Of a DNA stretch of 64,000 bases, positions 36,430-50,200 are shown piece by piece. The notes beneath the pieces were generated by a model. That model made no database searches and was not told where the DNA came from. It saw only the letters and a program-made list of their open reading frames with translations. Source of the DNA: Bidens hawaiensis. Taxonomy: Eukaryota; Streptophyta; Magnoliopsida; Asterales; Asteraceae. Each line of letters begins with the position of its first letter. Within the stretch, counting starts at the first letter, position 1. The position numbers and the translations under genes were made by a program. The DNA is taken from contig JAIQDT010000106.1 of assembly GCA_021521415.1 (NCBI GenBank), positions 3,151,001-3,215,000 of the forward strand. The letters run 5' to 3'.

Positions 36430-39400
36430 TCCTGGTTTGGTTAGTTGGGTAAATGGGTGATTAAAATTAATTTTAAATAATTGTATTTGTGTTTTCATAT
36501 AACTAAGATAATAGTGTACTTTATATAAATGGAGAAAAATAGGAGATACGATACAATCATAATCATTTTACATGATCGATTATTCGAGAGCTATATGAAA
36601 TACCTACACGTCTCTGAATGATTAATCTTCGTCTTGGAATGACCCGGGATCCAATTTTATGAGCATGATTAATAGCTTTGTGCTATACTGCATCAAAAGC
36701 TAGAAAAACTAAAACACTCACACACCGAACGCTTCAATTTCAAAATGAGAAAACATTATCCAATCAGAAACCGTACACCTTACCTGATGTGATGGTTGGA
36801 ATCCAATCTTTGTCCTCGTTAATTGTCTATAGCGTGAACTGATGAACCTAGGGTTTGCAAAGATGCATAAGAGAAGAGACGTGTTTTTGTCAATTTTAGT
36901 TTGTAGGGATTATTTTAATCAAAACTACGTAGTTTTGATGGGTTTACCTTGTAAGGTTAGGCGTATCACAGAACCATATTCACTTTCCCCTAACAATATA
37001 ACTTGAGAAATAATGTATGTTTACAATCGAAATCTTTGCTCTATCATATAAAAAAGGTTTTGTGTTGTCGGATTTGACAGAAGCGTTTGTTCAATACACG
37101 TCTGAGTGAGTCATTCGATAGGTTTAATTAAACTCTTACTTCACATATAAAATTATTAGGATGTAACTTTCTTAAGAATCATATGACTAACAGAATTCCT
37201 ATGGCTGGTGCATCCTGTTTTTAATTTCGTCGTAACCAAACTATGGTGTCCGTTTTGTCAAAAACTGTCGCTAATACTACTTTTTCTTGCCATCATGCCT
37301 TTGGTCCGGTGATTAAGGGATTTCTCTTAGTGTTTCCTCTTGAGGAGGTACTGGTCAAATCTCTGGAACGTCAAACTAATAATGGACGGTTTAAATTTCG
37401 TAAATCTTTGGAGCGTCAAACTAATAATAGGCAATTGAAATTCCATCACAGGGCTCGAGCTCGGGTATTGGTGATTGGTATGCCTAATGAGAGTTGAAAC
37501 GCAGTTAAAAATACTATTTATTTCTTATGGGTGGTGTGTATATTGATCAATATTAAGCTAAGCCCAATGGGTCCAACCAAAGAGCCCAATTTAAGAGTGA
37601 GTACAAGCCCAAACAAGTAAAACGCTCAGGTTATAAGCAAGAATTAATGATTGTGTAAGGCATGAATAGAATTATGTCGTTATGTGTAGGTCTAGTTTTC
37701 CCCATGTCGATCATTCTATTTGAAACTAAAATGTTAAATATAATTACAAAACTAAATGATTATCTAATTTTTCTAGACAAACGATTTTAGGCCGCTAGAA
37801 AATAACTAACTTGATTGATCAATTAATTAGTGATAGTGTGATGCATACTTTTTTCAAGCACAGTAATAATAATCATTTTGATATCGTAGTTGTCTTTATC
37901 AAAATTTTTTCCTTTAAAAAAAATAAAAAAAATCCAAGATTTGCTTTATCAAGATTTACAACGCGTCTAATTGACTATATGTTGCGAGTGAAAAATATAT
38001 AAATTATGTAATAGAGTATAATTGAGCTTAATTTGAACTTAATTAATTTCAAATTTTATCTTGTTTAACTTTAAGTGATCTTGAGCTTTGGTTTTAATTA
38101 CAAGTTTATGTTGTTTAACATAAGTGATCTTGAGCTTTGGTTCGGCTCGTTTAAACATCTATATGTATAAAACTTTAACTTGACTCATAGGTTATTTTGT
38201 AAGCTTGTGCGCGGCTAGCTCAGAGCATATATATAGGATTAATTTTTATCTTTAACTCTATAATTTAAATAAATTATTGCATTTCTTTAAATCTAATTTT
38301 AAATTTTGTTTAACCTATCACACCTCATTCTCTATGTTTAAATGACAAAACAACCGCTAAATGATATTAATCATATAAAAATAATAAATGATATGATTAG
38401 TTGATAATAGTTTTTAAAGTTGTAGATAAGCCTCTTTCTGTATGCTGTTTTATTACCAATATGAAAATGTATATATTTTAATTGGCAACATAAGGTTTGA
38501 TAGTTTTATGTTAGAAAAATGAAACAGCTTATTTATATATACATATATATATATGCTTTTGAGTATGAAGGATTTAGAATGCATTTGTTGCCATGCATGG
38601 TAACAATCAACTAAAATATCAAATTATAAATAAAACAAGTCTATAACTATAAGTGATACTCGGTGCTCGTCTGGAATATATTATATATAGAGTTTTCTTG
38701 AAAAGTCCAACCCGTGCGTATCTTTAAGCGAGTATTTTGGTACTTGATACCCGTTTGGATGTGGGCACTTTAACTACTCGATACCCATTTGATATTATGG
38801 TTTATTGTTTTTTTTTTGTTTTGGCATTATGTTTTAGTCGTGGTATTATGATTTTAGTATTATAGTTTATTGAATACTGATACTGCGGTACCCGTACAAT
38901 TTTGCCAACTTGCTATCCATATCAGTACCGGGACTGATGCAGCTTTTTTGTTATTCGTACCAGTATCGATACCAAGTTCATTGGATATTTGAAAAAGAAA
39001 AAACCAAAGTGGTACCAAAAAGGACCCCGTACCGATACGTTTGTCTAAAAACTACTAATTTTTTACAAAATATATAATTTACCGCCTTCAAATCTGTTTC
39101 TTATTGAAATTTTCAAAGTGAAAAAGAAATAAAAAAATACTCGAAATCGCTCGATGCTCGATCGAAAAATATTCGATTCGATTTTGGCTCGTTTCGTTTT
39201 TTGTTCGGTTTAAATTTCAGCCGTTCGATTCGGTTGTAAACGAGCCAAGCAATGAGCAAGCTTTCGCTTGGCTCGTAAACAGCCCTATGCTTAAGAGCGG
39301 CAATTTGAAAACACAATAGACAATATTATAGTGGATCATGCGCAACTCGAAAACACAATAATCAAGTAATCACTTTCAAAACACCCTCTATAGGACACAT

Positions 39401-39700
39401 ATGGACCCAATGCTTGTTAACCGTTACAAAACAACATGATTATGTAGACGAATATCAAATTTCTCCAACACTCTTAATGCTAAATGACCGACTGCATTCT
39501 TACATTCATAAAGTGTGTGAAATAGAAGAAATATTTAGGCATGTTCTTAAATAGAGACAAAGTGTGAGAAGTGAACGAAATAAATGACACGAGATAATTT
39601 CGTAATTTGGTTGGGATTACTCTTGATAGCCAAGTTAAAAGTTAGGAGGGCAATTGGTCGCATTGTCGTTATGAGCTATTATCGATCAATGGTCATAGTT
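36430..39700. other. Gene-poor stretch
   Basis: No gene is supported. At 37360-37445 a 42-bp segment is tandemly repeated, encoding KSLERQTNN twice within an 84-codon open frame (37243-37497); nothing else supports a gene. Fragments of word-rich repeats appear at about 38100-38215 and 39130-39290. GGTACCG/ATACCC words occur at 38690-39040. Confidence 0.4.
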
Positions 39701-39739
39701 TGTATTATTAAAATCCAGTTTGTTATTTCTTAAAAATAA

Positions 39740-40265
39740 AAAATAGGCAAATTTGAAATAAATAATCCTACCTTTTGTATATTGGGCGATAATAATCCAA
39801 CAATTAAAAATCACTGCCAGCGGTCCCAACTTTCAATTATTTTTGTCTCAATGGACCTTCGTTAAAAAACACTTAACCCGTTAAGTTTTTTCCCAAGTTC
39901 AAACCGGTGTTTTAGGTATTTTGATCGAAGAACGATACGAGTCGACCGATGTAAACTTATCTCGAAACAGTGATCCAAGCGACGAAACAATGTTTCAATT
40001 CAGGTATTTGAATTTTCAATTAACAAAAATCAAGTCATCTAGATCACTGTTTCGAGATAAGTTTTACATCAGTCGAATCGTATCGTTCTTCCGATCAAAA
40101 GCCCTAAAACATTGGTTTGAAACTTGGGAAAAAACTTAACGGCGTTAAGTGTTTTTTAACGTAGGTCCATTGAAACAAAAATAGTTGAAAGTTGGGACCG
40201 CTTGTGGCGATTTTTAAAGTTGGGATTATTATCGGCCAATACACAAAAATTGGGATTATTTATTT
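39740..40265. mobile_element. ~520-bp foldback element
   Basis: Left and right halves are inverted copies. AAATAAATAATCC at 39757 pairs with GGATTATTTATTT at 40252. TCAATGGACC.TCGTTAAAAAACACTTAAC pairs with GTTAAGTGTTTTTTAACG.AGGTCCATTGA. CTTATCTCGAAACAGTGATC pairs with GATCACTGTTTCGAGATAAG. A centre of ~60 bases is unpaired. This is typical of a MITE. Target duplications could not be assigned. Confidence 0.75.
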
Positions 40266-40269
40266 ATGT

Positions 40270-42596
40270 CATTTTAATATTTTGTTGTAATATCAAAACC
40301 GTGACATAAGCTTCAAATGAAGAATAATCAAATCATTTACGAAATATTTTTATAGTTATATAAGCTTTATGATATGATCAAAATTTAATCCCACCCAATT
40401 TGATGAATACATTCATCTTCTTCATCATGAAAGATGGAATATTGGAAGGTTTTATGAAGAGTGGGAAGCCCACCAATTTCATTGGTATGACATATTAATA
40501 AAATAATTGTATAAATATAAAATATGGAATAAATCATCATTGTATAAAATTAATAGTAATTGTTACATAAATAATGAGCCATAATTATCACTTATGCAAC
40601 GAGCCATTAACAAATATATCCTCTTTTGCCCTTTTAAATGTTAAATGGCCCATTTACGATATTTATCAAATGCACAAGTTGATAAATGTCAAATGCTTTT
40701 TTTCTGTTTACTTATGTCGGTTTTTGGTTAATCGGTTTTCCTGCTCACATCTATCACACTAAAATAGAAGTTAGCCATAAAATAAGCGGTCATTACATTG
40801 ACATCTTGACCACTATATAACGTGTTTGTGAAAAACAATAATTTTTTTATTACTGTTTATTCATTTAAAAATTTATTTATTTGATATATATTTCAAATTC
40901 AAGGTCGAAACCACGAAATCATTACACTCCACAAAAATTAAGGCATGATTATTATATTGAAAGATAAATATTTCTAGATGCAGTACAAAAAAAAATATAT
41001 GTCCATCTACTCTATTTTCAAACTTCTATTTCCTTGTTTGGCTCTTCATTTCTTTCGATTTCAGTTGTAAACTTTATATTTTCTCCCACGGCGAGGCGCA
41101 CTTTACTCTTTTGCTTGTTTCCTATCTTTAGATCTTCGAAAACGTATCTTTACATCATTTTGAAGTTTACATTCCCTATTTAAGAACTCTATACTACAAA
41201 AGGGTGCGCATACAAAGTATAAGACTTTATACGATATTTAATGGGGAACTAATGATTTTTTTTGTGAGCTTCAGGTCCATTCGAAAAACCATATACATAA
41301 ATACATCTAAATGATTTTTTATCCTCTAGGAAGCGTAACCACCATGTTACATATTATGTGGTCACATACCTTCAAAATTCTAGTGACTTCTTCTTTTAGA
41401 CTCATGTTTATGATTGATCGAGTGTATGTGGGATCAGGTCGAGTCAGAAATCAATTTTTTCAACCTTTTCATACATGTTAGAAATATTCACTTATATCCT
41501 CCAATCTACTAAACAGCCTTAGATTGCTGACAAAAACCATGTCCTCAAGACATTGTTGGCGACTTCTTCATCGAGAGGTGTCCCCGCCATAAATTTGTTG
41601 TCAAATAAATATGATAAATTACAAGATGTCTAGAACTAAAAACAAATGGTTTGGAAGAAAAAAAAACCCAAAACAATAAATCTAGTGCCAAAAGTTCCAA
41701 ACAATCTGTCACATAGTTCAATTATATGTTTTAACAAAAAGTTGATCTCATGCTAACAACAGGCCAATGTGCACAGAAAGTCAAATCATCAATAACATAT
41801 CACGGTATCAACTATCAAAAGGAAGCTAAATGCGTACCAAAAGTTGGTTCAGCAAGTTCGAGTGCATTTTAATTAAAAAAAAACACAAGCAACACGAGAA
41901 TAAAAAGATGGTCAAAGTAGGTGGCATGTTAACGAAATGAACTTACAAGTTTGAAACTGAGGACCGGATGAAAATCGAGTGATTGTGGATAATGAAGATG
42001 TGTGATGTCGGCAAAGTGAGATATAGAAAATTTTTAGGTCATTCACATTCGAATCTCGGTGTTGATAGTTATGTTGGTAGGATGGCCGACCATTTTAACA
42101 GGAAAACACCTCACATGAGGGTATATCCGTATTTACTTTTATTATTTTTTATATAAGAGTTTTTCTCATATTTCCCTTGTTCATCTTCTTCCTCCTTCGT
42201 TAATGGTGATTCGCTTTTGTGGTTGTTATATAGTTGTTCGCACGTCTTGGACCGTTCGCAACCCTGGACATAATATACTTGTCCACAGTTGGTAAAAACC
42301 ATAATCTCGGTGTTTATCATCATATTCTAATTTCTTAAAATTTATTGTTTTACGAAGTCTAGGTTGCCAAAATTTTATGGGTTGGGTAGACCAACCTTGG
42401 CAAACGTTTCATGGTCGTGCTCAGCGGATCTAGAAGAAAAATTAAGAGGTATCCAAAAAAAATTGGAAGGGTATTATAGTATGTACTTAGGGGTGTTTGA
42501 AGAAAAAAACAAAACTTACACTAATTTTGCATTTCATCGTAAAAGTTAATGAGTATCCTATATGTTACACAACCTATGGCTGTTATCTTGAACTTC

Positions 42597-42628
<32 letters not shown>

Positions 42629-42960
42629 TTTCCCTCTCTCTAGATCTCTAAGAAGGGAGGTGATTATAAAGGCTTAGGGTTTCCAAAACCCATATATATA
42701 TATACCATTCATAAGCCCATATTGCCCTAATGGGCTTTCCATTCTTATTTCCTCATTTGGGCCTTTAATCTTTTCTTATAGGTCATTTATTAATAAAGTC
42801 CAATTTTCAATAAAATTAGGATGGTACATGGATGAACCCTTAATTTGGTATTTGATGAAGCTCCGCCTATATTAAAGTCACCCCTTTAGTGTATGATGAT
42901 GATGATATTTGTGAATAATAAGCAATTCAAATCATTGAAAGCCAAGCCCAGTCATTTATA
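40270..42960. other. Gene-poor stretch
   Basis: Nothing protein-like is supported; two short open frames near 42.1-42.55 kb lack family features. A (CT)n microsatellite lies at 42602-42630. Confidence 0.4.
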
Positions 42961-42976
42961 AACATCTCCTCCGAAC

Positions 42977-43284
42977 TAGAGGTGCACAAAAAAACCGGGT
43001 CCGGACCCGACCCGGCGGTTCCTACCCGGAACCGGACCCGATCCTACCCTACCCGCGGGTATGGACCGGGTCTTGGGTTTCCCTCTGAAACTGAAACCGG
43101 AAACCGGTTCCACCAATACCCGGTCAAAACCCGGCTGTACCCTACCCGAAACCCGAAAAAAACCCGACGGAACCGGTCAAATACCCGACTATACCCGGAA
43201 CCGGTTCCTACCCGGACCCGATTTTGACTTTTGTTGACTATATCCGGTTCCGGTTCCTAAGAATACCCGGTTTGTGCACCTCTA
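42977..43284. mobile_element. 308-bp hAT-like MITE with CCCGGAACC words
   Basis: Ends TAGAGGTGCACAAA and TTTGTGCACCTCTA are perfect 14-base inverted repeats. The flanks CTCCGAAC (42969-42976) and CTCTGAAC (43285-43292) are an 8-bp target duplication with one mismatch. The interior is a reiteration of CCCGG, ACCCGA, CCGGTTC and CCTACCC words. Confidence 0.85.
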
Positions 43285-43429
43285 CTCTGAACAACTAGAT
43301 CACTAGCTTGGCACACAAGCTCCTCTATGGCTTTTATATTCATCCTTGAACCTAAAAATATTAATGAAACCCCTAAATAAAAGAAGAGCTTAATCCATTT
43401 ACCAGAAACCAAGTATGCGAATTGGTTTT

Positions 43430-43850
43430 CTCCTAGTGGTCACGCCATTTTAGGCATCAAATAAGTTTTCAGAAACAAGATGAATGAAAATAGTCTTGAA
43501 ACTAGAAGCAAAGCTAGGTTAGTACCCCAAGGATTTGATCAGCAAAACACATTAGTTATGATTAAACTTTTGCTCCGGTTGCTAGATTAGAATCCATTTT
43601 TGAGTTACTTGCTTGTGCTTGCGCTAAATATTTTAAATTTTATCAAACCGATGTCCAAAATGCTTTTTTTTAAATAGATTGGTTAATGAAGTTTGTATGT
43701 CACATCCTCCCGGTTTTAAATATCCTACGAAACCTCATTATGCTTATAAATTGCATAATACATTATATGGACATAAACAGGATCCTAGAGCATGTGATGA
43801 TAGATTAAAAACTTTCTTGCTTGAAAAACGGATTAACAGGTCAGTTATCG
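43430..43850 (+). pseudogene. Ty1/Copia reverse-transcriptase fragment
   Basis: Broken plus-strand frames encode ARLVPQGFDQQ, then, after frameshifts and stops, EVCMSHPPGFKYPTKPHYAYKL and LYGHKQDPRACDDRLKTFL. These are the conserved order of Copia reverse transcriptase (VPQGF, QTDVKNAFLNG, EVYMxQPPGF, LYGLKQAPRAWYDRL). The essential YVDD part and the LTRs are absent. It is a dead remnant. Confidence 0.85.
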
Positions 43851-44351
43851 GGTCATTTTTTTCCAACAAAAAACCTGAAACCCTAAAAGAAACATTACAT
43901 TTATAGTCTTTTTTCAGATCCGTTATGGTTTAGACTTTAGAGTCTTTGGTATTTGGAATGTTAAGTTTTGGGACTTGTAAACATTATTGCATCATATTAT
44001 CAAATGATGTTTGAATTTCGAGGATAGATTTTTAGTAGCATGATGAATTTTGATGATATTTAGTTAAAAAAAAATCATTTTATTTTTCATTTTACATCTA
44101 AACCTTAAAACCAAATAATCCGACCCCAGCCAGCCTGAACTTTAAAATGGCCGGTTATTGGGTTACTTTTTCTAACCCAAAAAAAAACCCTATGTCAAAT
44201 GGTTATTCGGTTTGGTTACGTCGGCTTTCAGTTAATTGGCTTTTTCCGCTCACTTCTAACCGCAATAACAAGACAACTATACAATAGAAGTTAGGCCACA
44301 CATTAAGCACCTACAATGCATCGCATAACTTATGAGTCACATAACTGAAAA

Positions 44352-44675
44352 TAAAGAGTGAACTACGGTTTTTGTCCTTTTGGTTTGTTCAAATTTGTCA
44401 TTTCAGTCCAAAAGTTTAAAATTTGCTATTTTCGCCCCTAAGGTTTCATTTTTATTGCAATTTTCGTCCTTTTCGTTCGTTAACATATTTTAGACTGAAA
44501 TAGCAGATTTTAACAAACCATGGGGATGAAAATCACAATGAAAGCCAAACCTTATGGATGAAAATTGCAACATAAATGAAATCTTAGGGACAAAAATAGC
44601 AAGCTTTAAACTTTTGAACTAAAATGGCAAACTTGAACAAATCACAGGAACAAAAACCGCATTTCTCTCGAAAAA
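44352..44675. mobile_element. TIR element with ACGGTTTTTGTCC ends
   Basis: The left arm, starting GAACTACGGTTTTTGTCCTT, is inverted at the right (GGAACAAAAACCGCATTTCTC). Pairing continues inwards (TTTGTTCAAATTTG with CAAACTTGAACAAA; GCAATTTTCGTCC with GGATGAAAATTGC). This is a foldback MITE. Flanking GAAAATAAA and GAAAAAATAAA may be a worn target duplication. Confidence 0.7.
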
Positions 44676-44827
44676 ATAAAATTTGCTAGGAGCTTCATGC
44701 CTTCGTATATATAACACCCTAAAAAAATAATGGTGTAAATTCAAAAACAAAAAACCATATAATAATTTGAATAAAGCATTTTATATAATGGTTTGAATAA
44801 CTTCCATAAATTCATATCAAACACAAA

Positions 44828-45093
44828 TAATCAATCAATCAATCATGCCCAGTAAAATCCCACCGACAGCAAAGCTATAAGTAGGGTCTGGGGATGGTGG
44901 GATGTAGGCACACCGTACCTCTATCCAAAGGAATAAAGAGGTGGCTTCCAGAGAGACCCTCGGCTCTAAGTACATGTGTATGAAGCAAAATAAAGGAAAT
45001 CAAAGTTTAACAATTATATAAAAACTACTACTAATTATAATAATATTAATAATAAGATCACAGTTTAACAACTATATAAAATCTAATAATAAT

Positions 45094-45127
<34 letters not shown>

Positions 45128-45912
45128 TATGTAAGGGAAATACCATTATGGTATGTGACCTAAATAAGTTAAGTCTAAGCCCTAAGGTATTCAATTCTCT
45201 CTAAAAATCCTTAACTTTAATTCTACTTCTCCACAAATTCCTATCCTCAACCATGTCCTCGGAGAGGTTTAGGTCTATCAAATCATGCCTAATCCTCTCA
45301 TCCCAAGTCAATTTCGGTCGTCCTCTACCCCTCCTCCCCTCTATAGTAATGTTTTCTACGGATCTAACAGGATTCGTCGTATGTCTTCTCTTTACATGTC
45401 CAAACCATCTCAATCTCCACTCTCTTATCTTGTCTGCTATGTTCGCCACCCCTAATCTCTCGCGAAACACAACGTTTCTTATTCGGTCTAGCCTTGTGTG
45501 CCCACACATCCAACGTAGCATTCTCATTTTTGCTACCTCCATCTTCCGCACTTGTGCCTTCTTGATGGCCCAACAATCTGTTCCATATAGCATTGCAGGT
45601 CTAACTGCCACCCTATAGAATTTTCCCTTTAGTTTAATCGGGAAACTCTTGTCGCACAATATACCTGTGGCTGTTTTCCATCTACACCATCCTACCTGAA
45701 CTCGGTGGGTCACATCACTGTCTAATTCCCCATCGCTCTGTACAAATGATCCTAAATACTTGAACTTCGTTACTTGCGGAACCACCTGCCCTTCAATTGT
45801 GATCTGTGCGTCTTCATTGTCGTTTATTCCACCAAAATCATAGTGGAGGTACTCCGTTTTAGATCGGCTAATCTTTAAACCTTTTGTCTCTAAGGTTGTT
45901 CGCCACTCCTAT
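44828..45912 (-). mobile_element. 5'-truncated RTE-type LINE with intact reverse-transcriptase C-terminus
   Basis: The minus-strand frame is open from about 45911 to 45201. It reads TKGLKISRSKTEYL, then FKYLGSFVQSDGE, TDCWAIKKAQVRKMEVAKMRMLRWMCG, and EWRLRWFGHVKRR, the usual order in the C-terminal part of plant RTE/non-LTR reverse transcriptases. The 3' UTR contains the AGACCCTAC...GGTGGGAT block and ends in GATT repeats (44829-44845). Flanks ATCAAACACA and ATTAAACACA look like a target duplication. The catalytic FADD part lies in the missing 5' portion, so the element is inactive. Confidence 0.88.
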
Positions 45913-46101
45913 TAAACACACTATTTTGAAGTACAAACAACATCTCTCTCTTTATTTTTTTTTATATGATTTTATGTAAATACTTACATATACTATTAAA
46001 CTAACCTCTCTCCATTCTTATATCTTTTTTAACTATGTAAAAAAGTAACCAAAAAATCAAAATTACACAAAACACACCAAATCCAAACCCTAAGTTGATT
46101 G

Positions 46102-46807
46102 TTAACAAACCAAACCCTCTCCCAAAACCCGAACTTTAAACGAATCGTCAAATAAACTCAAAAGAGTCTCATCGATCGTTTCTTCAAATATCGTTTCCAC
46201 AATCTTGTTTACTACTTCATGAGATTCGGACCGAATATCCAACCACGTTTTAGAAGTTTCCAAATCATACCTCACGAGCTTGCTCGGGTCTCGAGGGTAA
46301 ACCTTACATAGACACGACTCGATCCTTGACCATACCTCTTTGATCAAGTCCATTCCTTTAGGAACGGGCCAAACGTTTTGTTTGATGAACGATGACTCGG
46401 GAATGTAACGATTGCAGACATGTTCAAGAGCTTCGTTAGTTGCGTCAAATAGAAACCTTTGGTCGTGTTTGGCCCGACCTGAAAATGATTCTACTTCTTG
46501 AAGTATGGATATATCTAATATTTGGACCGATGAAATCCATCGGGTTTCAAACTCAGACCAATTCAGGTCGGAAGAAAGGAGCACGGCTTCAACATATTCG
46601 AAAGGGGATTCTTCGTTTTCCCCCGAGTCAGTGATTCGTAAAGGTTGATTTTCAGCACACTCGTCGAACTGGATACATATTGGTTGAACCGCAGCTTCGA
46701 CTGAAAGTTTCAAAACCAAAAATTAGTATCCTCATTTCATACTTGTGATAACACGTTTATTGAACGGTCGTGCTTGGGTTGACATGTCTAATTAAACGGG
46801 TTACCAC

Positions 46808-46859
<52 letters not shown>

Positions 46860-47176
46860 CTAAGCATAAAATGAAAACCCACTTGAGTTGTGAAAACTCT
46901 AGAAACCCATTCTCAACCATATGTTTTTAATTAATGTTTAAATCTTGTGGTTCACAATTAAAGTGAATAAAACATATAAATATAAATATAACTTTTTCTC
47001 TCTCCTGAAAACATATATAAAAATTAGTAAAAAAATGTTAAAAAATAGCAAAACATTTTTTTTTTTTGATGTTTCGATGTTTTGTATTAAATGTTACAAC
47101 ATATATTACATGTAACAAAAAAAAAGCCGATGTTACATAGGGTTTTCACAACTCAAATAGGTTTTCATTTTAACCT

Positions 47177-47220
<44 letters not shown>

Positions 47221-50200
47221 TATTAAGGTCGACCCGCCTAGAGGTGCATAAAACGGTTTAAAATTCAAAACCGGTTTGGGTTGAAAACGGTTCGGTTTGG
47301 TCAACAAAAGTCAAAACCGGTTTATGATCAGTTTCGGTTCGGGTTGAAACCGGTTTCTTGACCAGGTTACGGTCAGTTTCGGTTCAGTTAACCAGTTTGG
47401 AACTGGTTTTGGTGGAGAAAATTACAAACTTGTTCCGAACCTACGGTTTCAATCGGTTACAAACCGGTTTCTACATAATCAGTTTCAAACCGGTTCGGTT
47501 TCGGTTCAATTTTCGGGTCGGTTCGGTTAACCGGTTTATTTTCCCACCTCTAGACCCGCCAACCCATTTAGCCCAAATATTATGAGTAGTTTGACACATT
47601 TCCAACTTTATTACAATTCTTCACAGCCCATTCTCATTTAGATAAATGGATTACACGAATTTAAGTCGTTTCCTATTTTAGGAAACACGTCTTCGAAATT
47701 AACATTTAAAGGTGTATCTTATTAGTTTAAAATCAAATAAACGATCCATGTAACTAAAAACCAGGTAAACTGTCCCTTATTTGATTATAAACTTATACAG
47801 GCATCCTCAAAAGTTGACTTTTAAAGAGTGTATATTAATAAAAACCCTTGTGTGTGTGTGTGTGTGTGTGTAATATGCTTGCATACCAGGCACAGAGACA
47901 GTTCTTGCAGGGCTAATATCATCATCAGAAAACAACGGCTCAAGAACGGATACAGGACTAGGCTTCTCAGGACTGATGATCTTGTGTTCTTCGGTCTTGC
48001 TATCAACCGAAGATTCACTAGGGTTTTGAGAAGATAATAATAACCCCTCTTCATGTAAATCCTGCAAATCAATATTTGGCTAAAAATAAATCAAATCTTT
48101 AAAAAGAAGTCATTTTTATATTCAAGATTCGTAACCTGCTCACGTATGAATTTGAATCTTCAAAATATACAAGACCGTAGTTTCTTTTTAAAAAATTATA
48201 CGTTTTGATACATTTTTCAAAAAAAAAAAATCTTTTTTAAAAAATTATACATTTTGATACGTTTTTCAAAAACAAATTCTTTTTTAAAAAATTATACATT
48301 TTGATACATTTTTCAAAACAATTTCTTCTTTAAAAAATTATGCATTTTGATACATTTTTCAATTGTTACCAGTTCCAAGATATCGGAAGCTCGATCTTTA
48401 TTTGGAGTGTCACGCGGCTCACAAGCTTCTGTTTGTTCTTTGTGTTCATCACATGAAGGCAGTTTTACAACCTCTTGAACCCCTGCATTAAGCATTGACC
48501 TCAAAAGTCAAACCGTATTGGTTTTCTTGGAACTAAAGAGAAGCATACGAAAGGAAGAGTACCTTCACAAGTCATATCATCGGGACCTAAAACTTTCTTT
48601 TCAGAGCTGTTGGTAGTCGTGAACAGTTGACTTTTGTTGACCATGGGAAGATCGTCACAAGACAAAGGTCGCGTTCGCTCCCGAGGACTTGTAGTGGGAG
48701 AAAACGAGTTGTACTCGCGAAGAGATAATATCCTCCCAAGACTTTTTGGAAGGCCTCTCATCATTGACTCGGCATCTTCATCGCCACTCGTGACCATTTC
48801 AGATAAATGTCTTTTAGCCTCAACATAAATGTTTGGTATCTGATTATTTGTGTTTTCATTTTCCATTAGTTTTGAAAATCGGTCACTTGTTTTAAGCCCG
48901 CTGTTGACTCGTGCAAATCTTTCGGTATAGAAATGATCTCTATTTGGAGAGCTCCATCCACTACCAAAGCCCGCTTTTCCCGTTCTTTCGGTGGGTCCCG
49001 ATAATTGTCGGTCCTTTCCCATCGCCTGTTTTAACCGTCTTTTAAGTTCCATGAACGAAAATGGGGAACCACCTCCTTCATTATGGGAATCATTCTCTAC
49101 CGGAGCTTGATTTTCTGAAGGCCCGGACTTCAAAATGACAATTCTGCCCTTTTCGTTAAATGGTGTACTTTCTTGTGACTTATGCCTTCTACTAAAGAAC
49201 TTTCGGTGTTTCCGGGTCACAGGTTCCTCTGATCCTTGATCTGTTGACTTCAACTTTGACTTTTGATCTTCGTTTAGCAAAGAGTTTTGATCTTGAAGGA
49301 TTTTGAAGAACATTTCTTTGTTTGAGCTCCACATCTGAAACATCTCTTTCAAATGGGGAATTTTTTTGTTGTCTCCGTTTGCTGCGTTCTCGTTCACTAA
49401 CGCCTCAACAGCTAGAAAAAGCTTTTCTTCAGCAATGGGAAAAGACCCTTTTGCCCCTGTATCGAGAAGACCATGCTGCCCATTTCTTTTTTTATAAATC
49501 AGCAAGATTTCTTTCACTAGAGCTTCAAGATCATGAAAGTCTGAGACTTTTTGAGCTGAAACTTGATGATTAACCGTAACTTCCTCATTAAAAGCTTTCT
49601 TTAATGTTTTTGATATATTCTTTTGTTCGTGATCCTTCTTTGTTGACTTTAGATCTTGGTCAATAAACATCTCTTCTTCAATAAGTTCCTTTACTTTAGT
49701 GCTCATGACATCAAATGTTGGTTTTTTTACCTTTTCGCCATCCTGATTCACAATTCATTCAAGAAAATTATTTGTATCATTTTCCTTTCTGTTTAGTAAA
49801 ACAATATCCTTAAAAAATGTTAAATGAATAAAACAAACAATATAATCTTGTGGACCTCTATCACTAGAATCAAAAGGTTCTATATCAAAACAAAATTTTT
49901 TTAATTTTTACAGTAATCCCAAAATTGAAATTTGTTGCGAGTTTCACGAAAAAAAATTATTAAATAAAATTACCTCAATGTGTGGATGCATCAATTGAGA
50001 ATTTGAGGGCAAATTCGCTTCTGATGTAGGGTGTGAAGAACAACCTGAAAATATAATAGAATTACAAGTTGAATTATTTGGTCAACATGATAGTTTTAGT
50101 TTCGGTAGTAAACAAAATTTTTACCATGAGTATTATTGTCGGGGTATCTTCTACGATCTGAAAGCAGTCTTCTTGTGTCCCGACCATGTCGAAAGTCAAA

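Noticed and set aside
37243..37497. 84-codon open frame with a duplicated KSLERQTNN segment
   Set aside because: The repeat is explained by a 42-bp tandem duplication and no family, splice partner or promoter was visible.
42111..42549. Two short open frames of about 60-70 codons
   Set aside because: No homology, no splice context; composition fits random AT-rich sequence.
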